The notes: generated from the sequence alone by a model not told the origin. A stretch of DNA of 64,000 nucleotides from Gemmatimonadota bacterium (GCA_021295785.1 JAGWBR010000002.1:64376-128375); one strand, 5' to 3'; shown: positions 47,822 through 58,158, counted from the first letter of the stretch. Made by a program: numbers and translations.

Positions 47822-49513
47822 GTGAAAAGAGTGTTCAAGTCCGTTCGCGGCAGGCTGATCCTGATCGGTGCCCTAGTCCTGCTCTGCGGCTGGTCGCTCG
47901 TCCCCGAAACCGGGGAGAACGGCGAGCGCCTGTGGCCGCTCAAGCTGGGTCTGGATTTGCAGGGCGGGATGTACCTTGCGCTGGAAGTTGACACGTCGGC
48001 GGACACGCTTTCCGAGGCCGGTCTCAACGATGCGGTGGACAGGACTCTGACCACGATTCGTAATCGCATTGACCAGTTCGGCGTCAGGGAGCCCACCGTT
48101 CAGCGGTCCGGGGACCGTATCATCGTGGAGCTGGCCGGGATCCAGGACCCTGAGCGCGGCAAGGCGATTGTCACGCAGACGGCGTTCCTCGAATTCAAGT
48201 TGATTACCGACGGTACAGGGTTTGCGGCAGCCCTGACTGACATCGATGAGGCAATAGTCGAGGTTGTCGGGGCGGAGAACCTGGCGGTTGACCTGCTGGC
48301 ACCCGAGCCCGTACCGGACCTTTCGGATCTGCTTGAAGCGCCGGCCGCGGAACCTGGAACCGACGCCCTGCCCGACACCGCGAGCGGTGCTGCCGACACG
48401 GTTGGTGACGCGGGTGAAACGGGGGACGACGACCCTTCGGCCGAAACGCCGGCTGCGGTTCTGAGACCCCTCGGTACCCTCCTGAGGCAGGGCGAAGGGC
48501 CCGGGATTTTCCTCGCCCCCACCCAAGACGTGCCGACGATTGAAGAGTGGCTGGCGCTTCCCGAAGTCCAGGAGTTGCTGCCCCGTGACGTGGAGCTGCA
48601 CTGGGGAAGCGAAGAGAAGGGCGTTGCCGGGGCCACCTACCTGGAGTTGTACGCGCTCGAGGAAGATCCTCTGGTAACGGGAGACCGGCTGGCGGACGCC
48701 GGGCCTGCATCTCGCGATCCGACGTTCAACCGCCCGATTGTCCCGTTCGAGATGACACGCCAGGGCGGCCGGATTTTCCTGCGAGGAACCCAGGGGAACA
48801 TCGGGCGAAACATGGCGATTGTGCTGGACAACAGGGTCCAGAGCTACGCGGTTATCCGCGGCCCTCTGGAGCGCCGGGCGCAAATCGAGCTCCAGCCAGG
48901 TGCTTCGCTGCAGGAAGCGCAAGACCTGGCGCTGGTCCTGAGGGCGGGCGCGCTCCCGATGCCCATCAGCGTGGTGGAGGAACGCAACGTCAGTGCGTCC
49001 CTGGGAGAGGATTCCATTCGCCAGGGACGGATCGCGTTCATCCTTGGCATTATCGCGGTGGTGGCGCTCATGCTGGTCTACTACCGGCTCGCGGGCGTGC
49101 TCGCGGTCGGGGCCCTGGTCACCTATGTGATCTTGGTCTTGGGTGCACTGGCCGGGCTGCAGGCCACGCTGACGCTTCCCGGGATCGCAGGGCTGATTCT
49201 GTCGATCGGGATGGCGGTCGATGCCAACGTTCTGATCTTCGAACGAGTGCGAGAAGAGCTGGCATCCGAAAAAACGCCGCGCAACGCGGTTGAGTCAGGG
49301 TTCAGCAACGCCCTGTCGGCCATTGTCGACGCAAACCTGACCACTCTGATTACCGGTGCCATCCTGTTCCAGTTTGGTACCGGACCGGTGCGCGGGTTCG
49401 CGGTCACCCTTTGTATAGGGATCATCGCTTCGTTCTTCTCCGCCGTCTACGTGACGCGGACCCTGTTCCTTATCTACCTGAACCGTCGCGTCGCCAAGAC
49501 GCTGAGCATCTGA
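47822..49513 (+). CDS. secD: Protein translocase subunit SecD
   Basis: LKLGLDLQGGMYLALEVD, TLTTIRNRIDQFGVREPTVQRSGDRIIVELAGI, LPGIAGLILSIGMAVDANVLIFERVREEL. Confidence 0.97.
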   Translation: MKRVFKSVRGRLILIGALVLLCGWSLVPETGENGERLWPLKLGLDLQGGMYLALEVDTSADTLSEAGLNDAVDRTLTTIRNRIDQFGVREPTVQRSGDRIIVELAGIQDPERGKAIVTQTAFLEFKLITDGTGFAAALTDIDEAIVEVVGAENLAVDLLAPEPVPDLSDLLEAPAAEPGTDALPDTASGAADTVGDAGETGDDDPSAETPAAVLRPLGTLLRQGEGPGIFLAPTQDVPTIEEWLALPEVQELLPRDVELHWGSEEKGVAGATYLELYALEEDPLVTGDRLADAGPASRDPTFNRPIVPFEMTRQGGRIFLRGTQGNIGRNMAIVLDNRVQSYAVIRGPLERRAQIELQPGASLQEAQDLALVLRAGALPMPISVVEERNVSASLGEDSIRQGRIAFILGIIAVVALMLVYYRLAGVLAVGALVTYVILVLGALAGLQATLTLPGIAGLILSIGMAVDANVLIFERVREELASEKTPRNAVESGFSNALSAIVDANLTTLITGAILFQFGTGPVRGFAVTLCIGIIASFFSAVYVTRTLFLIYLNRRVAKTLSI

Positions 49514-49515
49514 CC

Positions 49516-50451
49516 ATGAGAGTGTTCCGAGAGGCCAACTTCAAGTTCCTTTCCGCACGCAGGCATGCCTATGTGGTGTCCGCGGCGATTCTGGGAGTAG
49601 GGCTGATTGGCCTGGTGGCCCGCGGCGGCCTGCAGGCGGGTGTGGAGTTTACCGGCGGTGCCATGGTCGAAGTGACCTTTGCCGATGTGGTGGAAACGGC
49701 CAACCTCCGGGCGGCGCTAACCGGGGCCGGGATGGAGGGGGTCCAGATTCAGCAGTTGCGCGGCGGGGGCGAGGGCAGTGAAGTCCTGTTGCGGATCCCC
49801 ATGGAAGAAGGCGACGAAACCCAGGCGCGAGCGGCCGTTGGGGGCGCTTTGGGGGCGACCTGGGCCGAAAGCGACTTCGAGGTCGTGCGGAGCGACGCAC
49901 TTTCTTCCAAAGTTGGGAGCGATTTCCAGCGCCGGGCCGTGCTGGCGGTGCTGATTTCCTTCGTCCTGACGCTGTTTTATCTGGCCTTCCGGTTTGAATG
50001 GCGTTTTGGGGTCGCGGCGGTCATTGCGACGGTACACGATATACTGATCACCTTCGGGTTCATTGCCGTGGCGGGCATCGAGATGACCCTCTCCACCGTG
50101 GCGGCGCTGCTCACCATCGTGGGTTATTCGCTGAATGACACCATTGTGGTGTTTGACCGCGTGCGCGAAAACCTCAGGAAGAAGCGGCGGGAGGAGTACC
50201 GCGAAACCCTGGACCGGAGCATCAACGAAACTCTGCCGCGTACGGTCCTGACGAGCGGGACTACCATGTTGGCCCTGCTGTCGCTGGCTGTCCTTGGCGG
50301 TGCCGTAATCCGGCCGCTGGCGCTGGTCCTTATCGCGGGAGTCATGGTCGGGACCTACTCGTCAATCTTCGTGGCAGCCCCGGCTCTGCTCGAAATCCAC
50401 GACCGCGCTCGGCGGGCTGCGGCTCGCGCGGCCGCACATTCCGCCGGCTGA
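49516..50451 (+). CDS. secF: Protein translocase subunit SecF
   Basis: GGLQAGVEFTGGAMVEVTF, VGYSLNDTIVVFDRVRENLRKKRREEYRETLDRSINETLPRTVLTSGTTMLALLSL. Confidence 0.97.
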   Translation: MRVFREANFKFLSARRHAYVVSAAILGVGLIGLVARGGLQAGVEFTGGAMVEVTFADVVETANLRAALTGAGMEGVQIQQLRGGGEGSEVLLRIPMEEGDETQARAAVGGALGATWAESDFEVVRSDALSSKVGSDFQRRAVLAVLISFVLTLFYLAFRFEWRFGVAAVIATVHDILITFGFIAVAGIEMTLSTVAALLTIVGYSLNDTIVVFDRVRENLRKKRREEYRETLDRSINETLPRTVLTSGTTMLALLSLAVLGGAVIRPLALVLIAGVMVGTYSSIFVAAPALLEIHDRARRAAARAAAHSAG

Positions 50452-50491
50452 CGGCGGCGGGGGTGGGGGCACGGCGCACACCCTCCCCGAG

Positions 50492-51244
50492 TTGTTCGAT
50501 TCACACCTGCACCTGACCGCGGGGCGATTCCACGGTGAGGTAGAAGACATCTTGGCGCGTGCACGTGCGGCCGGAGTGTGCGGGCTCGTGACCTGCGGGT
50601 CAGATCTTGAGGACTCCCGGGCCGCCCTCGGGCTCGCCGCGGAACACGAAGACGTGTGGGCTACGGCAGGCATCCATCCCCACGGGGCCGCCTGGGCGCA
50701 CGACGATGCCTGGGCCGGCGTGGAGCACCTGGCTGCGAAACGAGGTGCCGTGGCACTGGGTGAAACCGGGCTCGACTACCACTACGGATCCGCCGAGCGG
50801 GACTACCAGCTCCGCAATTTCGAGGCTCATCTTGATATGGCCGCCCGCCTCAAACTGCCAGTGGTCGTCCATTCCCGGTCAGCAGACGGCGATACGGCCG
50901 GGTTTATCCGCCAGTTCCGGGGCAGGGCGTCGGGGGTCATGCACTGTTTTGCGGGCGGACCCGACCTGCTGCGGGTGGCGCTGGACGCCGGGTGGATGAT
51001 TTCCTTCTCCGGTCTGGTCACCTTCGTACCTGAGATTGCCGGCCTGGTGGCCCGTGTTCCAGAAGACCGCCTTCTCATCGAGACCGATTCGCCGTATCTG
51101 GCCCCGGTGCCCCGGCGCGGCCGCCGCAACGAGCCGTCTCATGTGCAGTGGACATGCGCGGCGGTGGCTGATTTGCGCAACGAAGCCGTCGGGGACGTGG
51201 CCGCTCTGACGGCCGCCAATGCCCGGCGGTTCTTCGGCCTGTGA
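50492..51244 (+). CDS. tatD: TatD family hydrolase
   Basis: MFDSHLHLTAGRF, GIHPHGA, ALGETGLDYHYGSAERDYQLRNFEAHLDMAARLKLPVVVHSR, LLIETDSPYLAPVPRRGRRNEPSHV. Confidence 0.94.
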   Translation: MFDSHLHLTAGRFHGEVEDILARARAAGVCGLVTCGSDLEDSRAALGLAAEHEDVWATAGIHPHGAAWAHDDAWAGVEHLAAKRGAVALGETGLDYHYGSAERDYQLRNFEAHLDMAARLKLPVVVHSRSADGDTAGFIRQFRGRASGVMHCFAGGPDLLRVALDAGWMISFSGLVTFVPEIAGLVARVPEDRLLIETDSPYLAPVPRRGRRNEPSHVQWTCAAVADLRNEAVGDVAALTAANARRFFGL

Positions 51245-52995
51245 CCGCCGCGTCTGTCGCTGGGCTCCGGCCGCCCGGGCCCCGGTCGCACCGCCCGGTT
51301 GAGATTCTCCCCGACCATGTGGCGAATCAAATCGCGGCGGGCGAGGTGGTTGAGCGCCCTGCCTCGGTCGTGCGGGAGCTTGCGGAGAACGCGCTCGACG
51401 CCGGAGCCCGGCGGATTGACGTCCATGTGCGCGGGGGCGGGAAGGCCGAGATCCGGGTAGCGGACGACGGGTGCGGGATGGCCAGAGACGACGCCATCCT
51501 GGCGGTGGAGAGGCACGCGACGAGCAAGATCCGGACGGCCGCCGATCTCCAGAGGATTCGGTCGCTGGGGTTCCGGGGTGAAGCACTGCCTTCAATTGCC
51601 GCGGTCAGCTTGTTCCAACTGCACACCGCGGCCGAAAACGGGGACGGAGTCAGGGTCAGGGTCGATTTCGGGAAGATCCGCGGCGTCACACCAAAGCCCC
51701 GGGCACCCGGCACGACGGTTTCGGTCAGGATGTTGTTCAGGGACATCCCGGCCCGGGCGAAGTTCCTGGGAACGAACGCCACCGAGACTCGTGCGGCCGC
51801 CCAGGCGGTTACTCTGCTGGCCCTCGCCAACCCGGGGGCGGGGTTCCGGTTTGTGTCGTCCGGCCGGGTGCTTCTGGACGTGGAGCCCGACCAGAGCGGC
51901 CTGGAGCGCATTGACGCTCTGTGGCACGGAATCGGAGCGACCCTCCTGTCGGTGAACGGCGGGGGACGGGTGGGGGTGCGGGGATTCGTGCAACGCCCCG
52001 ACGCGGCGACCAAGGGCGGACGGCGTTTCCTGATGGTGGGGAACAGGGTGGTGAGCGACCCCGTGCTTATGCGAGTGGTAGACGAGGCTTACCGCACAAC
52101 GACTCCAGACGGGGCCAGACCCGCGGTGTTCCTTCGGCTCGTGTTTGAGGCGGGAGACGTGGACCTGAACGTACACCCCGCAAAGTCGGAGGTGAGGTTC
52201 CAGGACCGACGGGCCGTGGAAACCGCCGTCGCGGAGGCGATCCGAGAAGCCCTTTCCAGCCTTGAATCGGCGCACGCCATCAGCGGGCGCGGGCACGAAG
52301 GCCCGGGGTCCGCGGACCAGGAACCCCTGACCTCGGCGCACCCTGCCGCTGCCCAGCCCGAGGTAGTGGCCCTGTTTGAGGAGGCCGCGGGAGTGGAGGC
52401 CTTCGCCGACATCGAAACGGCGAAGCCCGAGATCTGGCAGCTTCACAACCGGTACATCCTGGCCCCCACCCGCGAGGGGATGCTGATTATTGACCAGCAT
52501 GCGGCCCACGAACGGGTGCTGTACGAGCGCATCATGGCCCGGTTCTCAGGAGATCCAGGGGAGACTCAGACTTTGTTGTTTCCGGTGCCCGTGCGGCTCT
52601 CCCCAGACGAAATGCTCACGGTGGAGGACACGTCTGGACTCCTGCGCAGGATTGGGTTTCGTTTTGAGAAACTGGGCCAAAGCACCGTGGTTATTACGGA
52701 AGCTCCCCAGCCCCATCCGCGTTTCGACGGCGAGGCGTGTTTTCGGGACATGATTCGGGAACTGACCGAAGGATCTCCCCTTGTCGACTCCGCTCACCGG
52801 CAGCAAGACAAGATCGCCCGCAGCATGGCCTGCAAGGGGGCGATCAAGGCCGGTGACCCTCTTTCGCCCGAAGAGGCCCGGGAGTTGTTCGACAGCCTGT
52901 TCGCCACCGAACTGCCCGCTCACGACGTCCACGGAAGACCCGCGGCGATCCGGCTCGCGACCGCGGAGCTGGACCGCAGGTTCGGGCGCTCCTGA
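51241..52995 (+). CDS. mutL: DNA mismatch repair protein MutL
   Basis: ILPDHVANQIAAGEVVERPASVVRELAENALDAGARRIDVHVRGGGKAEIRVADDGCGM, GFRGEALPSIAAVS, LNVHPAKSEVRF. Confidence 0.97.
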   Translation: MTAASVAGLRPPGPRSHRPVEILPDHVANQIAAGEVVERPASVVRELAENALDAGARRIDVHVRGGGKAEIRVADDGCGMARDDAILAVERHATSKIRTAADLQRIRSLGFRGEALPSIAAVSLFQLHTAAENGDGVRVRVDFGKIRGVTPKPRAPGTTVSVRMLFRDIPARAKFLGTNATETRAAAQAVTLLALANPGAGFRFVSSGRVLLDVEPDQSGLERIDALWHGIGATLLSVNGGGRVGVRGFVQRPDAATKGGRRFLMVGNRVVSDPVLMRVVDEAYRTTTPDGARPAVFLRLVFEAGDVDLNVHPAKSEVRFQDRRAVETAVAEAIREALSSLESAHAISGRGHEGPGSADQEPLTSAHPAAAQPEVVALFEEAAGVEAFADIETAKPEIWQLHNRYILAPTREGMLIIDQHAAHERVLYERIMARFSGDPGETQTLLFPVPVRLSPDEMLTVEDTSGLLRRIGFRFEKLGQSTVVITEAPQPHPRFDGEACFRDMIRELTEGSPLVDSAHRQQDKIARSMACKGAIKAGDPLSPEEARELFDSLFATELPAHDVHGRPAAIRLATAELDRRFGRS

Positions 52996-53040
52996 TTTCC
53001 GCCGGGCCCGCGCATCCAGAACTCCGCCGCCGCAACGACC

Positions 53041-53985
53041 GTGAAGGTGATTGCGCTGGTTGGTCCGACCGCCAGCGGGAAAACCGCGCTTTCACTGGCG
53101 GTCGCCGACCTGGTGGGGGGCGAGGTCATTTCGATGGACAGCAGGCAGGCCTACCGCGGGATGTCAGTCGGCACCGCTGCCCCCGGCCCCGCGGAAATGG
53201 CCCGTGTTCCGCACCACGGAGTTGGTTTTCTGGACCCCCGCACGCGCTACGGCGCCGGCCGTTTTGCCGACTGTGCCAGCGAGTGGATCGCCCGGATCCG
53301 TGCCAGGGACAGGGTGCCCGTCTTGGCGGGGGGCACCGGGCTCTTTCTCAAGGTCCTTACCGACCCCATGTTCGCCGAGCCGGACTTGGGCGGCAGCCGG
53401 CGAGAGCGACTCGAACGCTGGACACGGCGACAACCAAACGAGCTTGTGTCATTTTGGGCCGAACGTCTGGACCGCGGCGGCGGCAAGTTTGACCGGCAGC
53501 GGGCTGGCCGGACCGTCGAGCTGGCGCTGCTCTCGGGGCGGCCGCTGTCGTGGTGGATACGCCACGGCGAGCCTTCCCGCGAACCGGTGCGGGTGCTTGC
53601 TTTCCGGATCGACCTCCCCCCGGGAGATCTGCGACACCGAATACGTTGCCGGGCTGAGTCCCTGCTTGAATCAGGGCGGTGGCAGCGCGAGGCCGAGGCC
53701 CTTCTGCGGGCCGGCGTCGCCACAACTCCGGCGATGGACGCGGTTGGGTACGGCGAAGTGTTCTCGCTCCTGAGAGGCGAAATCACGGCAGCCGACGCCC
53801 TGCGCCGGATTGAGGCAGCCACGTGGCGGTACGCACGCCGCCAGAGGACGTGGTTCCGCGGTCAGCTGCCGGATGGCACCGCGGTCTTGGACGGCACGAA
53901 GCCCGTCGATGAACTGGCCCGGATCGTCGTTCGGTCGTGGCGGAAATGCCACGATAATGGTCTCCCGGCCGGAAAGAGCGTGTGA
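53041..53985 (+). CDS. miaA: tRNA dimethylallyltransferase
   Basis: VIALVGPTASGKTALSLAVADLVGGEVISMDSRQAYRGMSVGTAAP, RRQRTWFRGQ. Confidence 0.95.
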   Translation: MKVIALVGPTASGKTALSLAVADLVGGEVISMDSRQAYRGMSVGTAAPGPAEMARVPHHGVGFLDPRTRYGAGRFADCASEWIARIRARDRVPVLAGGTGLFLKVLTDPMFAEPDLGGSRRERLERWTRRQPNELVSFWAERLDRGGGKFDRQRAGRTVELALLSGRPLSWWIRHGEPSREPVRVLAFRIDLPPGDLRHRIRCRAESLLESGRWQREAEALLRAGVATTPAMDAVGYGEVFSLLRGEITAADALRRIEAATWRYARRQRTWFRGQLPDGTAVLDGTKPVDELARIVVRSWRKCHDNGLPAGKSV

Positions 53986-54024
53986 TGCGGCCAACCTTCA
54001 GGAGGGTGCGATGACAGCCGCCCA

Positions 54025-55149
54025 ATGAAGATAGGAATCACGTGTTACCCCACGTACGGCGGGTCGGGTGCCGTCGCCACGGAACTGGGCCTGGAACTGG
54101 CCCGCCGCGGCCACGAAATCCACTTTATCTCCTACTCGCAGCCGTTTCGCTTGACGAATTTCATCGACGGCGTGTATTTCCACGAAGTCAAGGTCAACAA
54201 CTACCCGCTGTTTGAATACCCGCCGTATTCGTTTGCCCTGGCCGTGTCGATGCACGAAGTGGCAACCCGCGAGGGTCTGGACGTGATTCATGCGCATTAC
54301 GCCATTCCCCATGCTACCGCGGCCTGGATGGCGCGGGAGATGCTGCGCGAAGAAGGCCGCGACGTGAAGCTGGTCACGACTCTGCACGGCACCGACATTA
54401 CGCTGGTCGGGAAGGACCCGTCCTACCGGTCAGTTACCCAGTTCTCGCTGTCAAAGTCAGACGCGCTGACGGCCGTCTCAACTTGGCTTCGCGACAGGAC
54501 CGTGGCGGAATTCGATTTCGACGGGCGCGAGATTCAGGTGATCCCCAACTTCGTGCAACCCCGGGTCTACGACCGGGACCGCTACGCGGGATCCCATGTG
54601 TGGGGTGCGCCCGGTGAGAAGGTCCTGATGCACATCTCAAATTTCCGTCCCGTGAAGAGGATCCCGGATCTGGTGAGGGTCTTCGCCGCGGTTCGGGAAT
54701 CGATCCCTGCCAAGCTCGTGCTGGTGGGTGACGGGCCGGAGCGGGTGGCCGCGGGCGAACTTGCCGAGCGGATGGGCGTGAGGAAGGACGTGGTCATGCT
54801 GGGTAAGGTCGACTCGGTGGCGGAGCTCTTGGCGAATGCAGATCTGTTTCTGCTTCCCAGCGCCCAGGAATCCTTCGGACTGGTGGCGCTGGAAGCCCAC
54901 GCTGCAGGGGTGCCGGTGATCGGAGCGGGCGGTTCGGGACTTGAGGAAGTCGTTTCCGACGGCGAGAGTGGGGCTTTGCTGCCAGTTGGCGACGTGGAGG
55001 GCATGGCCGCCGCCTCCATCAGGTTCCTCACCGACCCCCAGGCCTTGTCCGGGGCATCAGCGGCCGCCAGGGAGGCCGCGGCGAGGTTTGCAACAGGAGC
55101 GATCGTCCCTCAGTACGAGGCGCTGTACGGTCAAGTGACCGGTTTGTGA
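54025..55149 (+). CDS. bshA: N-acetyl-alpha-D-glucosaminyl L-malate synthase (bacillithiol pathway)
   Basis: MKIGITCYPTYGGSGAVATELGLELARRGHEIHFISYSQPFRL, DVIHAHYAIPHATAAWMAREM, TTLHGTDITLVG. Confidence 0.93.
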   Translation: MKIGITCYPTYGGSGAVATELGLELARRGHEIHFISYSQPFRLTNFIDGVYFHEVKVNNYPLFEYPPYSFALAVSMHEVATREGLDVIHAHYAIPHATAAWMAREMLREEGRDVKLVTTLHGTDITLVGKDPSYRSVTQFSLSKSDALTAVSTWLRDRTVAEFDFDGREIQVIPNFVQPRVYDRDRYAGSHVWGAPGEKVLMHISNFRPVKRIPDLVRVFAAVRESIPAKLVLVGDGPERVAAGELAERMGVRKDVVMLGKVDSVAELLANADLFLLPSAQESFGLVALEAHAAGVPVIGAGGSGLEEVVSDGESGALLPVGDVEGMAAASIRFLTDPQALSGASAAAREAAARFATGAIVPQYEALYGQVTGL

Positions 55150-55165
55150 TGCCTGCTCGGCCTGA

Positions 55166-55963
55166 GTGAGCCTGCTTGACGCCTTCGTGCTCGGAGCCGT
55201 TCAGGGGCTAACCGAGTTTCTGCCCCTTTCCAGTTCCGGGCATCTGGTTCTCGGGCAGCGCCTCCTGGGCGCGGGAATGCCCGGCGCGGCCTTTGAGGCG
55301 GCGGCGCACGCAGGGACCCTGCTGGCGGTCAGCCTGGCGTTTCGCGCCAGGATCGCCGAAATAGTGCGGGGAGTTATCACCGGAGATCAAGAATCGGTCC
55401 AGATGGTCTTGCTCCTGGCGATCGCAACGCTGCCGGTGGCGGCGACCGGCTTGCTGTTGCGCCACGTTGTCGAACCGATCTTTGAACAGCCTCAGACAGT
55501 GGCTGTGCTCCTGCTGGTGACCGGTGGAGCCGTCTGGTCGGTGCGGCGGACGGCAGCGCGAAGCGACCAGACCACACCCGGTTGGCGCCAAGCCCTGATT
55601 ATCGGGTGCGTGCAGGCCGCGGCGCTGCTGCCCGGAATTTCGCGTTCGGGGAGTACGCTGGCGGCCGGGACGGCACTGGGCGTGGAGCCGCGCCGGATGG
55701 CGGAATTCACGTTCTTGCTCAGTATTCCGGCTGTGATGGGTGCCCTGGTACTCCATATCCCCGAGTTTGTGGCGGTGGGGGATGGCGGGGGACTGTTGCC
55801 GTTTGTCGCGGGTGGATCGACGGCGGCGGCTACGGGGGCGGGAGCCATCGTTGTGTTCATGAAGATGATCCGGGGTCGCGTGTTCCACCGCTGGGCCTGG
55901 TACTGCTGGGCGGTGGGCGGGGCCTACCTGCTGGCCTCGGCCATCTGGCCGCACCTGCGCTGA
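55166..55963 (+). CDS. uppP: Undecaprenyl-diphosphatase
   Basis: VLGAVQGLTEFLPLSSSGHLVLGQRLLG, LLPGISRSGSTLAAGTALGVEPRRMAEFTFLLSIPAV. Confidence 0.96.
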   Translation: MSLLDAFVLGAVQGLTEFLPLSSSGHLVLGQRLLGAGMPGAAFEAAAHAGTLLAVSLAFRARIAEIVRGVITGDQESVQMVLLLAIATLPVAATGLLLRHVVEPIFEQPQTVAVLLLVTGGAVWSVRRTAARSDQTTPGWRQALIIGCVQAAALLPGISRSGSTLAAGTALGVEPRRMAEFTFLLSIPAVMGALVLHIPEFVAVGDGGGLLPFVAGGSTAAATGAGAIVVFMKMIRGRVFHRWAWYCWAVGGAYLLASAIWPHLR

Positions 55964-56757
55964 TGGCAAACACTTGGTTCGATGCCCCGGCGGCCTGTTT
56001 GTCGCTGGGGTGGCGGCGACCCGTCCATACCTTCGCCGCGGTAGTTTCCACCAACGACACTGCCCGTGGCCTGGCACAAGAGGGAGTACCATCCGGGGCG
56101 GTGGTTCTCGCCGAATCGCAAGAAGCGGGGCGGGGGAGAGAAGGGAGAAACTGGTCGTCTCCGCCGCGCGGGGGCGTGTACCTCAGCATGATCCTGGACC
56201 AGGGCACCGGTCTGACCCCGCCGCTGGCGGCTGTCGTGGCGGGGGCGGACATCGCCCGGGAGCTGACCAGGCTGCCGGCGGCGGGAGGCCGGGCGAAGGT
56301 GCAGCTGAAGTGGCCGAACGACCTGATCGTTGATGACCGAAAACTGGGGGGTATTCTCGTTGAGAGTGGTCGCGGACCCGGATACGAGCACCGGTTGGTG
56401 ATCGGAGTGGGGATCAACCTTCGCCGCGAAGACCTGCCTGCCGAATTCGCCGGGTCGGCGGTGGCCTTCGACGAGTTTGCGCCGGATGTGGACGCGGTCG
56501 ACGTGGCCGGGGCGGTAATCCGCGGGATCGATGAACGTGTCCCGAGCCCTCCCCGCTCGCTGGGCGACGCCGCGCTGGCGGAGATTGCCGACCTGGACTG
56601 GCTGTGGGGCCGGCGGGTTTGCGTGACGACCGGGGCCGGCCGTCCGGAACTACGGGGCGTCGCCGCCGGAATCGCCTCGGACGGCGCGCTGCTCATTCGC
56701 TCGGGAAATGGGGAATTGAGCAAGGTGACCGCCGGGACCGTGAGGGCCGAGCCGTGA
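55963..56757 (+). CDS. birA: Biotin--[acetyl-CoA-carboxylase] ligase
   Basis: VVSTNDTARGLAQEG, VVLAESQEAGRGREGRNWSSPPRGGVYLSMIL, LKWPNDLIVDDRKLGGILVE. Confidence 0.93.
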   Translation: MANTWFDAPAACLSLGWRRPVHTFAAVVSTNDTARGLAQEGVPSGAVVLAESQEAGRGREGRNWSSPPRGGVYLSMILDQGTGLTPPLAAVVAGADIARELTRLPAAGGRAKVQLKWPNDLIVDDRKLGGILVESGRGPGYEHRLVIGVGINLRREDLPAEFAGSAVAFDEFAPDVDAVDVAGAVIRGIDERVPSPPRSLGDAALAEIADLDWLWGRRVCVTTGAGRPELRGVAAGIASDGALLIRSGNGELSKVTAGTVRAEP

Positions 56758-57614
56758 CTCTGCTGGCGGTCGACATTGGGAATACCGAAACCGTAGTCGC
56801 ACTCTACGGGAAGTCAGGCCTCGGGGCGCCCGGCCAGGGTGACCCGGGATCGTTGCCACCGCGGGACGCAGCCGCCGCCTGCCTGAATCCCGACCGCGTG
56901 TGGCGTCTGGCCAGCAGGCGAAATGTGACCGGAGACGAGCTCGCCGTCTCCATCCAGATGCTGTTTGACCGATCGGCGCGGCGCGACACCGGGGCCAGGG
57001 AGCTCCCGGAGCGAATCTTGATTGCCTCGGTTGTGCCGACCCTGAACCGCCCGTGGAGCGAGGCTGGTGCGGCCCTCGGGCTGCAGGTCCGGTTCCTGAC
57101 GGGCGACTGCCCGCTGCCGGTGCGTCTGGAAGTTGACAACCCCCGGGAGGTGGGCGCCGACCGGATTGCCAACACAATGGCCGCCGCGGCGATCTATGCC
57201 CGCGACACGCTGGTTGTGGATCTGGGTACGGCGGCCACCTTCGACTGCGTGTCGGCAGGCGGGGCATTCCTTGGAGGAGCAATCGCGCCCGGCCCGGCCA
57301 CCGCCATGGAGCACCTGTCCAAAGCGGCGGCCCAGCTACCGCATGCTGTACTGGAGGAGCCTGCCCGGGCGATCGGGAAGAACACACTCGCCTGCCTGGC
57401 GAGCGGCGGTTTTTATTCGGTGGTCAGCGGAATCGATGGGATAGTGGGGCGGTTGATCACGGAATGGGATCTCGCAGCGCCCCCGCTGGTTGTGGCGACC
57501 GGCGGCCTGGCCGGCCGCCTGGCACCGCACTGCGCTGTGATTGAGTTGACCGAGCCGGCCCTGACCGTGGCCGGGATCGCCCTGGCCGACCGGCTCTTGT
57601 CAGAGTCCGACTAG
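56754..57614 (+). CDS. coaX: Type III pantothenate kinase
   Basis: VTLLAVDIGNTETVVALY, DNPREVGADRIANTMAAAAIY, DLGTAATFDCVSAGGAFLGGAIAPGP. Confidence 0.95.
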   Translation: MTLLAVDIGNTETVVALYGKSGLGAPGQGDPGSLPPRDAAAACLNPDRVWRLASRRNVTGDELAVSIQMLFDRSARRDTGARELPERILIASVVPTLNRPWSEAGAALGLQVRFLTGDCPLPVRLEVDNPREVGADRIANTMAAAAIYARDTLVVDLGTAATFDCVSAGGAFLGGAIAPGPATAMEHLSKAAAQLPHAVLEEPARAIGKNTLACLASGGFYSVVSGIDGIVGRLITEWDLAAPPLVVATGGLAGRLAPHCAVIELTEPALTVAGIALADRLLSESD

Positions 57615-57829
57615 ATCTCGCCTTCGCTGCTTGATTTGCCGCAGCACCGTTCCTTGACGGAACTCGCCAACCCGGGGTTGATCAGCCTGAGCACGACGTA
57701 GGCGATCACAGCCCACAACACGAGTTTCAAGGCCAATCCCACCGCCGTGAATAGCAGCGGCACCAAAAATTGAACCACCACAAAACCCGCCGCCGCGACG
57801 GCGGCGATTGTCATGATCGCACGAGCCAT
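57611..57829 (-). CDS. Small membrane protein, unknown
   Basis: 72 aa MARAIMTIAAVAAAGFVVVQFLVPLLFTAVGLALKLVLWAVIAYVVLRLINPGLASSVKERCCGKSSSEGEI; two hydrophobic segments. Confidence 0.5.
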   Translation of the reverse strand: MARAIMTIAAVAAAGFVVVQFLVPLLFTAVGLALKLVLWAVIAYVVLRLINPGLASSVKERCCGKSSSEGEI

Positions 57830-58158
57830 AATTGTCTAACCTCTCATAAGGGCAGTCTTCGCGTGCCGATCCGTTCGGCGCGCGCGACGGGGAACCTATC
57901 ACCCGCCCGTTTCTGGTACGCCTCTTTGCCCGATTCGGTTTCTCCCAGCGGGGCGCGCCGGGGCCGCCTGCCAGCGGAACCAGAAGCGCCGCCACAGTTG
58001 GTCTTGCCGCTCCTGGAAAACATTTGTTGTAGGCGAGGCACGCCCCAACAGAGGAATTCGTCAACCCCTGCCGGATCGATTTCAATTTGCGAGCCTGCGC
58101 GTGCGCCGTATTTCGTCCGGGGTTGACGCACCAGCTAGACTTCCGCAATTTTCCGTTG

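Noticed and set aside
58059-58130. GTCAACCCC...GGGGTTGAC inverted repeat upstream of groES
   Set aside because: Only 9-bp arms with a ~50-nt spacer; could be chance, and the right arm overlaps the putative -35 box.
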